Shown: positions 1 through 7,412, counted from the first letter of the stretch. The stretch: DNA of 34,114 nt from Labrys sp. WJW (GCF_001676615.1 NZ_LYXZ01000003.1:1-34114), one strand, 5' to 3'. Notes: generated by a model from the sequence alone, not told the origin. Translations and numbers: made by a program.

Positions 1-89
1 GGGGAGAGGATGGAGGTGAGGGGCTACGGACGGCGTCAGTTTGTGAGGTCGCGCCGCCCCTCATCCTTACCTTCTCCCCGTAAACGGGG
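1..89. repeat. Degenerate palindromic intergenic repeat, left edge of window
   Basis: Positions 1-24 (starting GGGGAGAGGATGG) are an imperfect reverse complement of about 53-79 (ending CCTTACCTTCTCCCC), with roughly five mismatches. The right arm ends in a small perfect hairpin, CCCCG-TAAA-CGGGG, at 76-89. G-rich/C-rich palindromes built on CTCCCCGTAAACGGGG are common between genes in Hyphomicrobiales genomes. The left end may be cut by the window edge. No gene is supported here; short open frames in this stretch have no recognisable product. Confidence 0.55.
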
Positions 90-143
90 CGAAGGGGGGG
101 CCGGCCTCGCGCCTCTCGCCTCTCGCCTTATCTTAGCGCCTAT

Positions 144-168
144 GGACGAGGACGTCCGCGCTCCCGGG
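144..168. repeat. Half copy of interspersed palindrome family A
   Basis: The stretch GACGTCCGCGCTCCCGGGA resembles the right arm of the paired element at 2489-2561 (GATGTCCGCGCTCC) and is preceded by GGACGAG as in the copy at 16117-16200. No matching left arm is present, so this looks like a decayed or solo arm. Confidence 0.5.
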
Positions 169-219
169 AATACTCCTGCGCTTCACCCGGATATTGCCAA
201 TCGCCTCGTTTTGTGACCT

Positions 220-251
220 CTATAGATTATCGGATTCAAGATTATCTATAA
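220..251 (+). promoter_or_regulatory. Tandem BioR-type operators upstream of bioY
   Basis: TTATCTATAA at 242-251 matches exactly the BioR box described for alphaproteobacteria (TTATMKATAA). A second, imperfect copy, CTATAGATTA at 220-229, agrees at 8 of 10 positions. The centres are 22 bp apart, about two helical turns, so two repressor dimers could bind one face of the DNA. The exact site ends 16 bp before the bioY start codon, a position from which a GntR-family repressor could block transcription. The function is inferred from the known biotin repressor; bioR itself is not in the window. Confidence 0.8.
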
Positions 252-267
252 TTTGCGCGGAGTTCCC

Positions 268-858
268 ATGTCGCACACCGTCACCTCCTCCCTGGCGCCG
301 GCTTTCAGCCCCCTCGACATCTCTCGGCGCTCGCTCGGCTGGCAGGCGGCTGCCGTGGTCGCGGGCACGGCCGTACTGGCGCTGGCATCCCATATCCAGG
401 TTCCCATGTTCCCCGTGCCGATGACCATGCAGACGCTGGCCGTCACGCTGATCGGCGCGCTCTATGGCTGGCGGCTCGGCGCCATCACCGTGCTGGCCTG
501 GCTGGCCGAAGCCTGGATGGGCCTTCCGGTCACCGCGACGGGAAGCATCGGCACCTTGCTGTTCGTCGGCCCGACCGCCGGCTACCTGATCTCCTTCCCG
601 CTCGTCGCCGCTCTTTGCGGCTTTCTGGCCGAGCGTGGCTGGAACGGCAACCGCCCGGTTCTCGCCTTCGCCAGCATGGCGCTCGGCAATCTCATGTGCC
701 TTGCCATCGGCGGCGCCTGGCTTGCTGCACAGATCGGCCTCGAGAAGGCCTTGCTGCTCGGCGTCGTCCCCTTCCTGCTCGGCGGCCTGTTGAAGTCGGT
801 CATCGGCGCCGTCACGCTGACGGCTCTCGCACGCGGCAAGGCCGGCAACGCCCGGTGA
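268..858 (+). CDS. bioY: Biotin transporter BioY (ECF substrate-binding component)
   Basis: This is a 196-residue integral membrane protein of the BioY family, the S component that binds biotin for uptake alone or with an energising module. About six hydrophobic segments are visible. The family signature VPMFPVPMTMQTLAV is near residues 45-60 and GPTAGYLI is near residue 101. I chose the ATG at 268 because GGAG lies five bases upstream. An in-frame TTG at 253 would start almost on top of the BioR box and is less likely. No bioM or bioN gene follows, so BioY must act alone or use a shared ECF module encoded elsewhere. It is the first gene of a probable operon with the DUF1284 gene (overlapping GTGA) and perhaps the enolase after it. 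The BioR boxes suggest repression when biotin is plentiful. Confidence 0.93.
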   Translation: MSHTVTSSLAPAFSPLDISRRSLGWQAAAVVAGTAVLALASHIQVPMFPVPMTMQTLAVTLIGALYGWRLGAITVLAWLAEAWMGLPVTATGSIGTLLFVGPTAGYLISFPLVAALCGFLAERGWNGNRPVLAFASMALGNLMCLAIGGAWLAAQIGLEKALLLGVVPFLLGGLLKSVIGAVTLTALARGKAGNAR

Positions 859-1280
859 CGGTGCGGCTTCGCGCCCACCATCTCCTCTGCATGCTGACCT
901 ATGTCGGCAAGGGATACAGCCCCGGCTTCGTCGCCAATTACGACGCCATCGCAGCGCGACTGAGCCAGGGGGAAGACATCGTGATCGTGGCGGGGCCGGA
1001 CGACATCTGCGCCCCGCTCGTACAAGAACCCGATTCGCATTGCCACGAGCCGCGGATCGACCAGCGCGACGAACTCGCCATCCGCGATGTCGGCGCCCTG
1101 ATGCGCATGTCCGTCCGCACCGGCACCCGCATCACCCTGACCCCTGCCCTGCTGGCCCGCTTCCGGGGCGCCTTCGTCGCCAATCTGACGCGCTCGGCCT
1201 GTGTGGGCTGCGAATGGTCGGGCCTGTGCAGTGAAGTGGCCCGTGACCGCTACCGGGACTCGCGCGTGCAGCGGGATTGA
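855..1280 (+). CDS. DUF1284 cysteine-rich protein, coupled to bioY
   Basis: This 141-residue protein begins VTVRLRAHHLLCML, the conserved N-terminus of DUF1284. It has six cysteines, at about residues 12, 52, 63, 116, 119 and 125; the last three form C-x2-C-x5-C. Together with the HH pair at residues 8-9 this suggests a metal or iron-sulfur site, but no activity is established. The GTG start at 855 overlaps the bioY stop (GTGA), implying translational coupling. A second GTG at 861 is possible. The frame stays open upstream inside bioY, but the family's own N-terminus starts here. Position in a BioR-controlled transcript suggests a link to biotin; that is inference. Confidence 0.88.
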   Translation: MTVRLRAHHLLCMLTYVGKGYSPGFVANYDAIAARLSQGEDIVIVAGPDDICAPLVQEPDSHCHEPRIDQRDELAIRDVGALMRMSVRTGTRITLTPALLARFRGAFVANLTRSACVGCEWSGLCSEVARDRYRDSRVQRD

Positions 1281-1320
1281 AGCGGCAGCGCACGAACCGG
1301 CCCACCTTGCGGGATCAGCC

Positions 1321-2481
1321 ATGCGTATTCTCGACATCCGCGAACGCAGCATCCCGATCTCCCGCTATGCCGGCCCGGCTCAGCCGGGCGGACTGACCAC
1401 CAGCATCGTCGCCATTCTCACCGACATCACCCGCGCCGGCCGGCCTCTCACCGGCTATGGCTACGCCTCGGTCGGCCGCTATGCCCAGAGTGGGTTGATC
1501 CGCGAGCGCTTCGCCCCGCGCCTCAGGCAGGCTCCGGCGGATGCCCTGTTGGGAGAGGACGGGAGTCTCGATCCGTTCAGGGCCTGGCGGGCGATGATGG
1601 CGGGCGAAAAACCCGGCGGGCATGGCGAGCGCTGCATCGCGGTCGGTGCCCTCGACATGGCGTTGTGGGACATCGCCGCCAAGACCGCCGGCCAGCCGCT
1701 TCATGCCCATCTGGCCGATCGGCTCGGCAGCGCCCCTGCCGGAAGCGGCAGGGTGCGGGTCTATGCCGGCGGTGGCTATCTTCATCCCCAAAACGACCTC
1801 GTCATGCTGGCCGACGAGATGCGCCGCTTCGCCGACCTCGGCTTCGTCAATGCCAAGATGAAGATCGGCAGCGCCGGCCTCGACCAGGATTTCCGGCGCA
1901 TCGAGGTGGCCGCCGCCGCGCTGGGAGCGGCCGGCCGTCTCGCCGTCGACGCCATGAACGCCTATGACCGGCCGGCAGGCCTGGAGGCGGCTGCCCGGCT
2001 TTCGCCCCTGGGCCTGTGGTGGTTCGAGGATATCTGCGACCCGCTCGACTTCGAGACCCAGTCCACCCTGGTATCGGCCTATGCGCCGCCCATCGCTGCG
2101 GGCGAGGCCCTGTTTTCGGCGGCGGAAGCTCGGCTCCTTGCCCGCCATGGCGGCCTGCGCCCGGATCGGGACGTGCTGCTGTTCGACCCCGTGCATTGCT
2201 ACGGCCTGCCCGGCTATCTCCAGATCATCGAGGCGATGACCGATCAGGGTTGGGAAAGGCAGGCCTTCTGGCCGCATGGCGGGCACCTGTTCGGCCTGCA
2301 TCTCGCCGCGGCGCTGGGCCTCGGCGGCGCCGAGGTCACGCCCTTCGCCTTCCACCCCTTCAACGGCCTCGCGGATGACAGCGCGGTCGCGGAGGGCTAC
2401 GCCTCGCTGCCGCAGGCCGAAGGGATCGGCTTCGAGGCGAATACAGCACTGAAGCAGTTGTTCGGGGAGCTTGCGGGGTAG
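1321..2481 (+). CDS. tarD: D(-)-tartrate dehydratase-like enolase superfamily protein
   Basis: This 386-residue member of the mandelate racemase group in the enolase superfamily resembles the characterised D(-)-tartrate dehydratase of Bradyrhizobium, which makes oxaloacetate from D-tartrate. Shared blocks are GRYAQSGLIRERFA, EKPGGHGER, GLRPDRD and the WPHGGH region. The KxK motif is AKMKIG (Lys179, Lys181). Metal ligands are Asp210, Glu236 and Glu262, and His319/His322 lie in PHGGH. Length matches the family (about 389). The Asp block reads DAMNAY rather than the DANG of the reference enzyme, so substrate specificity could differ. The ATG at 1321 follows the DUF1284 stop by 40 bases, so it may be co-transcribed with bioY, or have its own promoter. 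It is followed by a strong inverted repeat. Confidence 0.82.
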   Translation: MRILDIRERSIPISRYAGPAQPGGLTTSIVAILTDITRAGRPLTGYGYASVGRYAQSGLIRERFAPRLRQAPADALLGEDGSLDPFRAWRAMMAGEKPGGHGERCIAVGALDMALWDIAAKTAGQPLHAHLADRLGSAPAGSGRVRVYAGGGYLHPQNDLVMLADEMRRFADLGFVNAKMKIGSAGLDQDFRRIEVAAAALGAAGRLAVDAMNAYDRPAGLEAAARLSPLGLWWFEDICDPLDFETQSTLVSAYAPPIAAGEALFSAAEARLLARHGGLRPDRDVLLFDPVHCYGLPGYLQIIEAMTDQGWERQAFWPHGGHLFGLHLAAALGLGGAEVTPFAFHPFNGLADDSAVAEGYASLPQAEGIGFEANTALKQLFGELAG

Positions 2482-2488
2482 TTCCCTT

Positions 2489-2561
2489 GGAGCGCGGACA
2501 TCTTGTCCGCCTCTTCCACACGGCGTAGCGCTTCCAAGAGCGGACAAGATGTCCGCGCTCC
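2489..2561. repeat. Interspersed palindrome family A, complete copy
   Basis: Two 22-base arms, 2489-2510 and 2540-2561, are exact reverse complements around a 29-base spacer. Each arm is itself a hairpin: GCGGACA-TCT-TGTCCGC in the left arm and its complement in the right. Flanking CCC (2484-2486) and GGG (2562-2564) extend the pairing past a two-base bulge. It lies between the tarD-like gene and hemW and could fold in RNA as a terminator or stabilising structure. A related copy is at 16117-16200. Confidence 0.9.
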
Positions 2562-2600
2562 GGGATTGACGTAGCCCCGAGCAACTGCCACTTGAGCCCA

Positions 2601-3761
2601 ATGATCCCCACATCCCTCGAGCCCGGCTTCGGCGTTTACGTGCATTGGCCGTTCTGCCTGGCCAAATGCCCCTATTGCGACTTCAACAGCCATGTCCGCA
2701 CCGGCGGCGTCGACCAGGCCGGCTATGTCGAGGCCTATCTCAAGGAAATCGCCCACATGGCCGCCATCGCGCCGGGGCGGCAGGTGCAGTCGATCTTCTT
2801 CGGCGGCGGCACGCCCTCGCTGATGGAACCGAAGACGGTCGGTGCCATTCTCGATGCCATCGGCGGGGCCTGGACCATAGCCCCCGATGCCGAGATCTCG
2901 CTGGAAGCCAATCCGACCAGCGTCGACGCCACCCGCTTCGCCGGCTACCGCGCCGCCGGGGTCAACCGCGTCTCGCTCGGCGTTCAGGCCATGAACGACG
3001 CCGATCTCAAGCGCCTGGGGCGCATGCATTCGGTGGCCGAGGCCATGGCGGCCGTCGAGATCGCCGCCAAATCCTTCGAACGCTATTCCTTCGACCTGAT
3101 CTATGCCCGCCCGGACCAGCAGCCCAGGGATTGGCAGGCCGAGCTCGACCAGGCCATCGACCGGGCGGCCGAACACCTCTCGCTCTACCAGCTCACCATC
3201 GAGCCCGACACCATGTATGAGCGCCTGGTCGCCGCCGGCAAGCTCATCCCGATGCCGGACGAGGATGCCCGTGTCCTGTTCGATATCACCCGCGAGACCT
3301 GCGAGCGGCGCGGCCTGCCGGCCTACGAGATCTCCAACCATGCCCGCCCCGGCGCCGAGTGCCGGCACAATCTGGTCTATTGGCGCTATGGCGAATATGC
3401 CGGCATCGGCCCCGGCGCCCATGGCCGCCTCATCGATGCCGAAGGTGTCCGTCGGGCGCTGTCGACCGAGCGCAGCCCGGAGAAATGGCTCGCCGGCGTG
3501 CGCGAGCGCGGCCATGGCCTCGTCGACGACCAGGCCCTGACCGCGGACCAGCAAGGCGACGAAATGCTGCTGATGGGTCTGCGCCTGGCCGAGGGCATCG
3601 ATCTCACCCGCCTCGCCCGGCTGCGCGGCCGGCCCATGGCGGAGGCGACGCTGACGGGCCTGCAGCAAAACGGCATGATCGAACGCCGGGACGATCGCGT
3701 CCGCGTTACCCGCGCGGGCTTTCCGCTGCTCGATGCGGTGGTGGCCGAGCTGGCGGCCTGA
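2601..3761 (+). CDS. hemW: Radical SAM protein HemW (heme chaperone, formerly HemN-like)
   Basis: This 386-residue cytoplasmic radical SAM protein has the 4Fe-4S motif CLAKCPYC (Cys19, Cys23, Cys26), FFGGGTPSL near residue 70 for SAM binding, and HNLVYW at 256-261, which is typical of HemW. HemW is thought to deliver heme to membrane targets such as respiratory oxidases. It lacks the extra N-terminal cysteine motif of true coproporphyrinogen dehydrogenase HemN (CxxxCxxCxC), so it should not be called a porphyrin enzyme. I prefer the ATG at 2601; a TTG at 2592 in the same frame is the alternative. The 3' end overlaps the convergent VirJ-like gene by 56 bases. Confidence 0.93.
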   Translation: MIPTSLEPGFGVYVHWPFCLAKCPYCDFNSHVRTGGVDQAGYVEAYLKEIAHMAAIAPGRQVQSIFFGGGTPSLMEPKTVGAILDAIGGAWTIAPDAEISLEANPTSVDATRFAGYRAAGVNRVSLGVQAMNDADLKRLGRMHSVAEAMAAVEIAAKSFERYSFDLIYARPDQQPRDWQAELDQAIDRAAEHLSLYQLTIEPDTMYERLVAAGKLIPMPDEDARVLFDITRETCERRGLPAYEISNHARPGAECRHNLVYWRYGEYAGIGPGAHGRLIDAEGVRRALSTERSPEKWLAGVRERGHGLVDDQALTADQQGDEMLLMGLRLAEGIDLTRLARLRGRPMAEATLTGLQQNGMIERRDDRVRVTRAGFPLLDAVVAELAA

Positions 3762-4479
3762 CGGCCAGCTGGCGCAGGATCGCCTGCGCCACGGCGCCGG
3801 CGTCGCCGTTACGGTCATGCCCACCCGGCCGTGCGATGCGCTCGGCGCCGGCAAGCTGAGGCAGGATGCAGGCGCTATGCTCTTCCCGGCCATAGAGGCA
3901 GACCACCTTGCGAACGGGTAGCTGGCGGAGCATCGGCGCGACCGGCCTGTCGTCCGCAGCCGGCAGGTCGAGCATTTCCAGCAGCGAAATGCGGAAATTG
4001 GCCTCCGGCAACAGGCCGACCAGGGCAATCAGCCCGGTCTCCCGTTGCGTCCTTGCCGAAAGCAGGGGCCAGGCGAAAGGCAGCGCATCGGCACCGAAGG
4101 AATAGCCGGCCAGGACGAAGCGTCTGGCATGCCAGCGCCGGCGATAGACGGCCAGGATACGCTCGATGTCCCGGGCGAGTTCGGCTGGCGAGCGCCCGGT
4201 GAAGAAGTAGCGGCGCGCATCGAGCCCGACGACGCCGATGCCCGCCCGGGCGAGGCGGCGGGCCAGGCTCCGCTCCAACCCGCCCCAGCCAGTGTCGCCC
4301 GACAGGAACAGCACCAGCGCGCCCTGCCCGGACGGCGCGGCCGAAACCACGAGGGGCAGGTCCGAGAGGCCGTCATCGCTCACGAAGGATCGGGCCGAAG
4401 CAATTTGTCCCAAGCCGAGCAGCACCAGGCCGGATGCCAGCCCCGAGACAGTGGCGCGCCAGACGGACCGCCGGGGCAA
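3706..4479 (-). CDS. VirJ/AcvB-family periplasmic hydrolase
   Basis: This 257-residue protein has an N-terminal hydrophobic signal segment (about residues 9-29) and an alpha/beta-hydrolase fold typical of VirJ and the C-terminal half of AcvB: FLSGDTGWGG (59-67), the nucleophile motif GYSFGAD (Ser127) and the late histidine in GGHDRNGD (His221). In Agrobacterium, AcvB hydrolyses lysyl-phosphatidylglycerol and supports virulence. Here the length fits the short VirJ form, and no lysyl-phosphatidylglycerol synthase (lpiA) is adjacent. The apparent start is TTG, four bases after the stop of the preceding minus-strand gene, which suggests coupled translation. The low-complexity proline/arginine C-terminus overlaps hemW on the other strand. 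A periplasmic location is inferred from the signal segment. Confidence 0.82.
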   Translation of the reverse strand: MPRRSVWRATVSGLASGLVLLGLGQIASARSFVSDDGLSDLPLVVSAAPSGQGALVLFLSGDTGWGGLERSLARRLARAGIGVVGLDARRYFFTGRSPAELARDIERILAVYRRRWHARRFVLAGYSFGADALPFAWPLLSARTQRETGLIALVGLLPEANFRISLLEMLDLPAADDRPVAPMLRQLPVRKVVCLYGREEHSACILPQLAGAERIARPGGHDRNGDAGAVAQAILRQLAVRPPARPPPHRAAESPRG

Positions 4480-4483
4480 GCGG

Positions 4484-4891
4484 CTACCCGGCCTGCCAGG
4501 GTTCGACCAGACCCTGGCGCAGGGCCTCGCTATAGGTCCCCTTGTCGATGGTGCCGACGATGTCCTTGTCGAAGGCGATCTCGATGTTGAAACGATGGTG
4601 CGCCGAAAGCTCGCGCAAATGCTCGATCAGCGCCATGGCGCCGGCAAAGTCGGCTTTCTCGCCGGCGATGGTGTCTCCGGCCAGGCTGGCGCGCACCGGC
4701 AGTTCCACCGCGCAGCCCATATCCGGATCGGTTTCGCTGACCTTGTGCTTGAAGGCATCCGGCGCTTCGATCGGCCAGTCCACGCCATCGGCGAATTCTT
4801 CGATCTCATCGATGATATCGTCCATCGCCTCCTCGCCGGCAATGCCGAGAAGGTGGAAGGTCAAGGTGTGGATCTTGCGGGCGGCGCTCAT
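4484..4891 (-). CDS. Conserved hypothetical protein upstream of virJ-like gene
   Basis: This 135-residue acidic protein begins MSAARKIHTLTFHLLGIAGE and shows no signal peptide, membrane segment or motif I recognise. I chose the ATG at 4891 because GAGAG lies just upstream; the frame opens further but the extra stretch looks like promoter DNA. The stop is four bases before the TTG start of the VirJ-like gene, so the two are probably one operon. It diverges from the GFA-family gene at 4986. Real coding is supported by a normal amino acid mix and tight spacing. Function unknown. Confidence 0.75.
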   Translation of the reverse strand: MSAARKIHTLTFHLLGIAGEEAMDDIIDEIEEFADGVDWPIEAPDAFKHKVSETDPDMGCAVELPVRASLAGDTIAGEKADFAGAMALIEHLRELSAHHRFNIEIAFDKDIVGTIDKGTYSEALRQGLVEPWQAG

Positions 4892-4985
4892 CAAGCTCTC
4901 GTTTCGGCGCAAACGCTGCTGACAGGAAGTTGGCAGCAGACTGAGTCTATCAAGAGCTAGCGCGAAGATCGGGAAGGAACAAGCC

Positions 4986-5354
4986 ATGGCTCTCAAGGGC
5001 AGCTGTCATTGCGGCGGCACCACATTCGAATTGAGCGAGGCGCCGCAGGAGGTGACGCGTTGCACCTGCAGCTTCTGCTCCAAGCGCGGCTCGCTCTGGG
5101 CTTACTGCAAGCCCGAACAGTTCCGCTTGACCTCGCCGCCCGAGCGGGTGGCCACCTATCGCTGGGGCTCGAAGACCATCCAGCACCATTTCTGCGCAAC
5201 CTGCGGCTGCGGCACTTATACTGAGACGCCGGACTGGTCGACCGGCGCGCCCGATTTCGACAATCCCAAGATCAGCATCAATGCCCGGCTCTTCGACGAT
5301 TTCGATTTGGAGGCCGTGCCGGTCACGGTGATCGACGGCAAGAATTTGTGGTAG
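4986..5354 (+). CDS. GFA family zinc protein (CENP-V/GFA domain)
   Basis: This 122-residue protein covers the whole CENP-V/GFA fold. Zinc-binding cysteines are visible as CHCG (Cys7, Cys9), CTCSFC (Cys26, Cys28, Cys31) and CATC (Cys70, Cys73). The family includes a glutathione-dependent formaldehyde-activating enzyme, but most members have no proven substrate, and thiol-adduct chemistry is only a guess. The start is ATG with GGAAC upstream. It diverges from the 135-residue unknown gene and runs into the convergent monooxygenase-like gene after a 9-base gap. A second, distinct family member lies at 13657. Confidence 0.88.
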   Translation: MALKGSCHCGGTTFELSEAPQEVTRCTCSFCSKRGSLWAYCKPEQFRLTSPPERVATYRWGSKTIQHHFCATCGCGTYTETPDWSTGAPDFDNPKISINARLFDDFDLEAVPVTVIDGKNLW

Positions 5355-5363
5355 GGGCAGCGC

Positions 5364-5672
5364 TCAATCCTTGCGATCGACGCGCAAGGGCTGCCAGATC
5401 GAGACTTCGCGCGGCTTGGCCAGCAGCTCCGGCAGGGCCTCATGCCAGGCCTGCCGATAGGGACGATGGAGCTGCACGTCCAGCACGTCCTGGTGATCGA
5501 CCCAGGTTTCGTGCAACAGGAAACGGCAGGGGTCGTCGGGGTCGCAATGCAGCGTGGCGTTCACGAAATTCTCTTCGTGGCGCATGGCATCCAGCAGTTC
5601 GTTGAGCATGACGAGAAAGCGCTCGCGCTGCTCAGGCTTGACGGTGCCGGTGATCAGATAGGTCACGCTCAT
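5364..5672 (-). CDS. Antibiotic biosynthesis monooxygenase (ABM) domain protein, YgiN-like
   Basis: This 102-residue single-domain protein has the dimeric ABM ferredoxin-like fold: MSVTYLITGTVKPEQRERFL at the start, then the conserved FLLHETWVDHQDVLDVQL block and a histidine-rich segment ending in PYRQAWHEAL. Relatives include YgiN, a putative quinol monooxygenase; cofactor-free oxygenation of a quinone-like substrate is possible but unproven. The ATG at 5672 has a good GGGAGGAC ribosome site. It is transcribed away from the alpha/beta hydrolase at 5812; the 139-base gap must hold both promoters. Confidence 0.85.
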   Translation of the reverse strand: MSVTYLITGTVKPEQRERFLVMLNELLDAMRHEENFVNATLHCDPDDPCRFLLHETWVDHQDVLDVQLHRPYRQAWHEALPELLAKPREVSIWQPLRVDRKD

Positions 5673-5811
5673 TCGACTGTCCTCCCGCGGCATTCCCGCC
5701 GCAACACCACCGACAGTAGCGACTTGGCCGGGGAAGGCGATTACCTGCCGGGTAATCGCCGAGCGCCGCATGACCGGGCAGGATCGGGCCTCTCAACCCG
5801 GAGGAACCGCC

Positions 5812-6636
5812 ATGACTGCACCTTTCGTCGAGATTGCCGACGGCCACCGCCTTTTCGTCCGCGACTGGGGCCGGGGCGCTCCCGTATTGCTGCTCGCCGG
5901 CTGGGCGATGGATTCCAGCGTGTGGGCCGAAACCATGATCGGGCTCAACGCCCAGGGCCTGCGCACCATCGCCTATGACCGCCGCGGCCATGGCCGCTCC
6001 AGCGATCCCGGCCGCGTCGATTTCGACGCGCTGGCCGACGACCTCGCCGCGGTGATTACCCAGCTCGACCTCACCGATCTCACCGTGGTCGCTCATTCCT
6101 GCGCCGCCGGCGAAGTGCTGCGCTATGTCGGCCGTCACGGGGCCGATCGAATCGGGCGCATCGTCATGGTCGGAGCCCAGGGTCCATGCCTGCCCGCCGG
6201 GCCAGGCAACGAACAAGGCATTCCCAGGGAAGCCATCGAGGCCTTGATGGCCGAACTCGCCCACAATCTGCCGGCCTGGCTCGACGCCAATATCGAGCCC
6301 TTCGCCCCCGGAGCCGACCGACGCGCGCTGGACCGGCTGATCGACGGCGTATTCGGCTGTTCCCGGCGCGTGCTGCTCGATCTGCAGCGCGCGATCGTGG
6401 AGGCGGATTTGCGCACCGAAGCCGCCGCCCTCGCGCTGCCGGTGACACTGATCCATGGCGACCGCGATGCTTCGGCGCCGCTGGACCTCACAGGCAGGCG
6501 CTACGCAGCCCTGATCCCAGGCGCCGATCTGCTGGTCTATGAGGGCGTCGCCCATGGCGTGATGGTCACCCATGCCACCCCTCTTGCTCGGGACATTGCC
6601 TGCATCGCCGCGCGTCTCACGCCTCTGGCGGCCTAA
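5812..6636 (+). CDS. Alpha/beta hydrolase of the non-heme haloperoxidase/esterase type
   Basis: This 274-residue alpha/beta hydrolase has the overall layout of non-heme chloroperoxidases and aryl esterases: oxyanion region LLLAGWAMDSSVW, YDRRGHGRSS, nucleophile elbow, acid HGDRD and histidine GVAHG. The elbow reads VVAHSCAAGEVLRYVGRHG where relatives have GHSMGGGEVARY; the serine is kept but the first glycine is alanine and the next positions are Cys-Ala. That may alter the nucleophile loop. The ATG at 5812 follows a strong GGAGG site; an upstream in-frame ATG at 5770 is poorer. Substrate unknown; cytoplasmic by lack of a signal. Confidence 0.85.
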   Translation: MTAPFVEIADGHRLFVRDWGRGAPVLLLAGWAMDSSVWAETMIGLNAQGLRTIAYDRRGHGRSSDPGRVDFDALADDLAAVITQLDLTDLTVVAHSCAAGEVLRYVGRHGADRIGRIVMVGAQGPCLPAGPGNEQGIPREAIEALMAELAHNLPAWLDANIEPFAPGADRRALDRLIDGVFGCSRRVLLDLQRAIVEADLRTEAAALALPVTLIHGDRDASAPLDLTGRRYAALIPGADLLVYEGVAHGVMVTHATPLARDIACIAARLTPLAA

Positions 6637-6642
6637 CCTCGC

Positions 6643-7344
6643 CTATTTCTTCGACTGCAGGCAGTTCGCCGGAAGCGCCGGATTGCCGAACCAGATCTCG
6701 AAGGTGTTGGGGCGCGAATCGCGCGCTCCGCTCCAACTCGTCGACAGGTCCTTGGCGGTGAGCTGCAGGCCGACGGTAGCGAACAAATCGGCCAGAGCCT
6801 CGGCGCGCTTGCGGTCGGACGCCTTGAAATAGCGCAGTTCATGCGTCTCGCCCGACCATTTGGCCAGTACCACCGACGGGAAGGTGATGGCCGACTTGTC
6901 GCCGTCCTTCATCTCGTCGAGCAAAATGCCGGCGCAGGGGCGCTGGCTGTCAGTGAGCGCATGTACGAAGACGCGGCTCGGCAGCCGGGCGGTGGCCTCC
7001 TCATAGGCCGATTTCACCGAATTGTTGACCAGGGACGCCTTCTGCACCGCGCTCTCCAGCAAAGGCAGCAGGTCGCGATCGGAAGAGGAGTTGGCGTAGT
7101 CGAGCTGCGCGGTGATGAATTCCACCGGCACCTTGTCGTTCTTGAGGAGATATTCGAACATGGCGACGCCATATTTGCGCTTCTCCGGCGCGGCGTCCGT
7201 CATCAGGTCGATCATGGTGCGCAGATCGGCGAGATTCTGCTGCCAGCGCGTATAGTACCAGCCGATTCCGGCTACGGTGAGCGGAATCAAAGCCGTCGAC
7301 AGGAGTTGCGGCAGGATTTCACGCCAGGGGCGAGGCAGCGACAT
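6643..7344 (-). CDS. Membrane-anchored hypothetical protein
   Basis: This 233-residue protein has one N-terminal transmembrane segment (about residues 12-31, LLSTALIPLTVAGIGWYYTR) and a soluble remainder. Residues 35-110 look helical. The C-terminal part (VFVHAL through FEIWFGNP) resembles small alpha/beta domains related to LytR_C or SPOR folds: ELRYFKASDRKRAEALADLF is followed by EIWF. No catalytic motif is visible. The start at 7344 has GGAG upstream, inside an RNA hairpin at 7347-7368. The gene converges with the alpha/beta hydrolase and lies downstream of ohr on the same strand. Function unknown. Confidence 0.75.
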   Translation of the reverse strand: MSLPRPWREILPQLLSTALIPLTVAGIGWYYTRWQQNLADLRTMIDLMTDAAPEKRKYGVAMFEYLLKNDKVPVEFITAQLDYANSSSDRDLLPLLESAVQKASLVNNSVKSAYEEATARLPSRVFVHALTDSQRPCAGILLDEMKDGDKSAITFPSVVLAKWSGETHELRYFKASDRKRAEALADLFATVGLQLTAKDLSTSWSGARDSRPNTFEIWFGNPALPANCLQSKK

Positions 7345-7346
7345 GG

Positions 7347-7368
7347 GGGAACTCCGAGCAGAGTTCCC
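7347..7368 (-). promoter_or_regulatory. Hairpin covering the ribosome site of the membrane-anchored gene
   Basis: GGGAACTC and GAGTTCCC form a perfect 8-bp stem with a six-base loop directly before the ATG at 7344. On the minus strand, the GGAG that should serve as ribosome site lies at the loop/stem border, so folding would limit translation. Confidence 0.5.
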
Positions 7369-7412
7369 TGCTTAGCGCCGAATCAACACACCAGCCATGC
7401 CGCTCGCAGGGC

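Noticed and set aside
110..130. Short CGCCTCT tandem repeat
   Set aside because: Only two to three units; too short to be more than local slippage.
10..216. Open frame of about 68 codons before bioY
   Set aside because: It runs through a degenerate palindromic repeat and the bioY promoter region, has low-complexity Arg/Pro content and no ribosome site.
615..854. N-terminal extension of the DUF1284 protein inside bioY
   Set aside because: The extension overlaps bioY in another frame and is not like the family; the natural start is the GTG overlapping the bioY stop.
2397..4028. Long minus-strand open frame opposite hemW
   Set aside because: It is the antisense shadow of GC-rich hemW; composition is rich in Gly/Ala/Asp/His without a domain, and hemW is certain.
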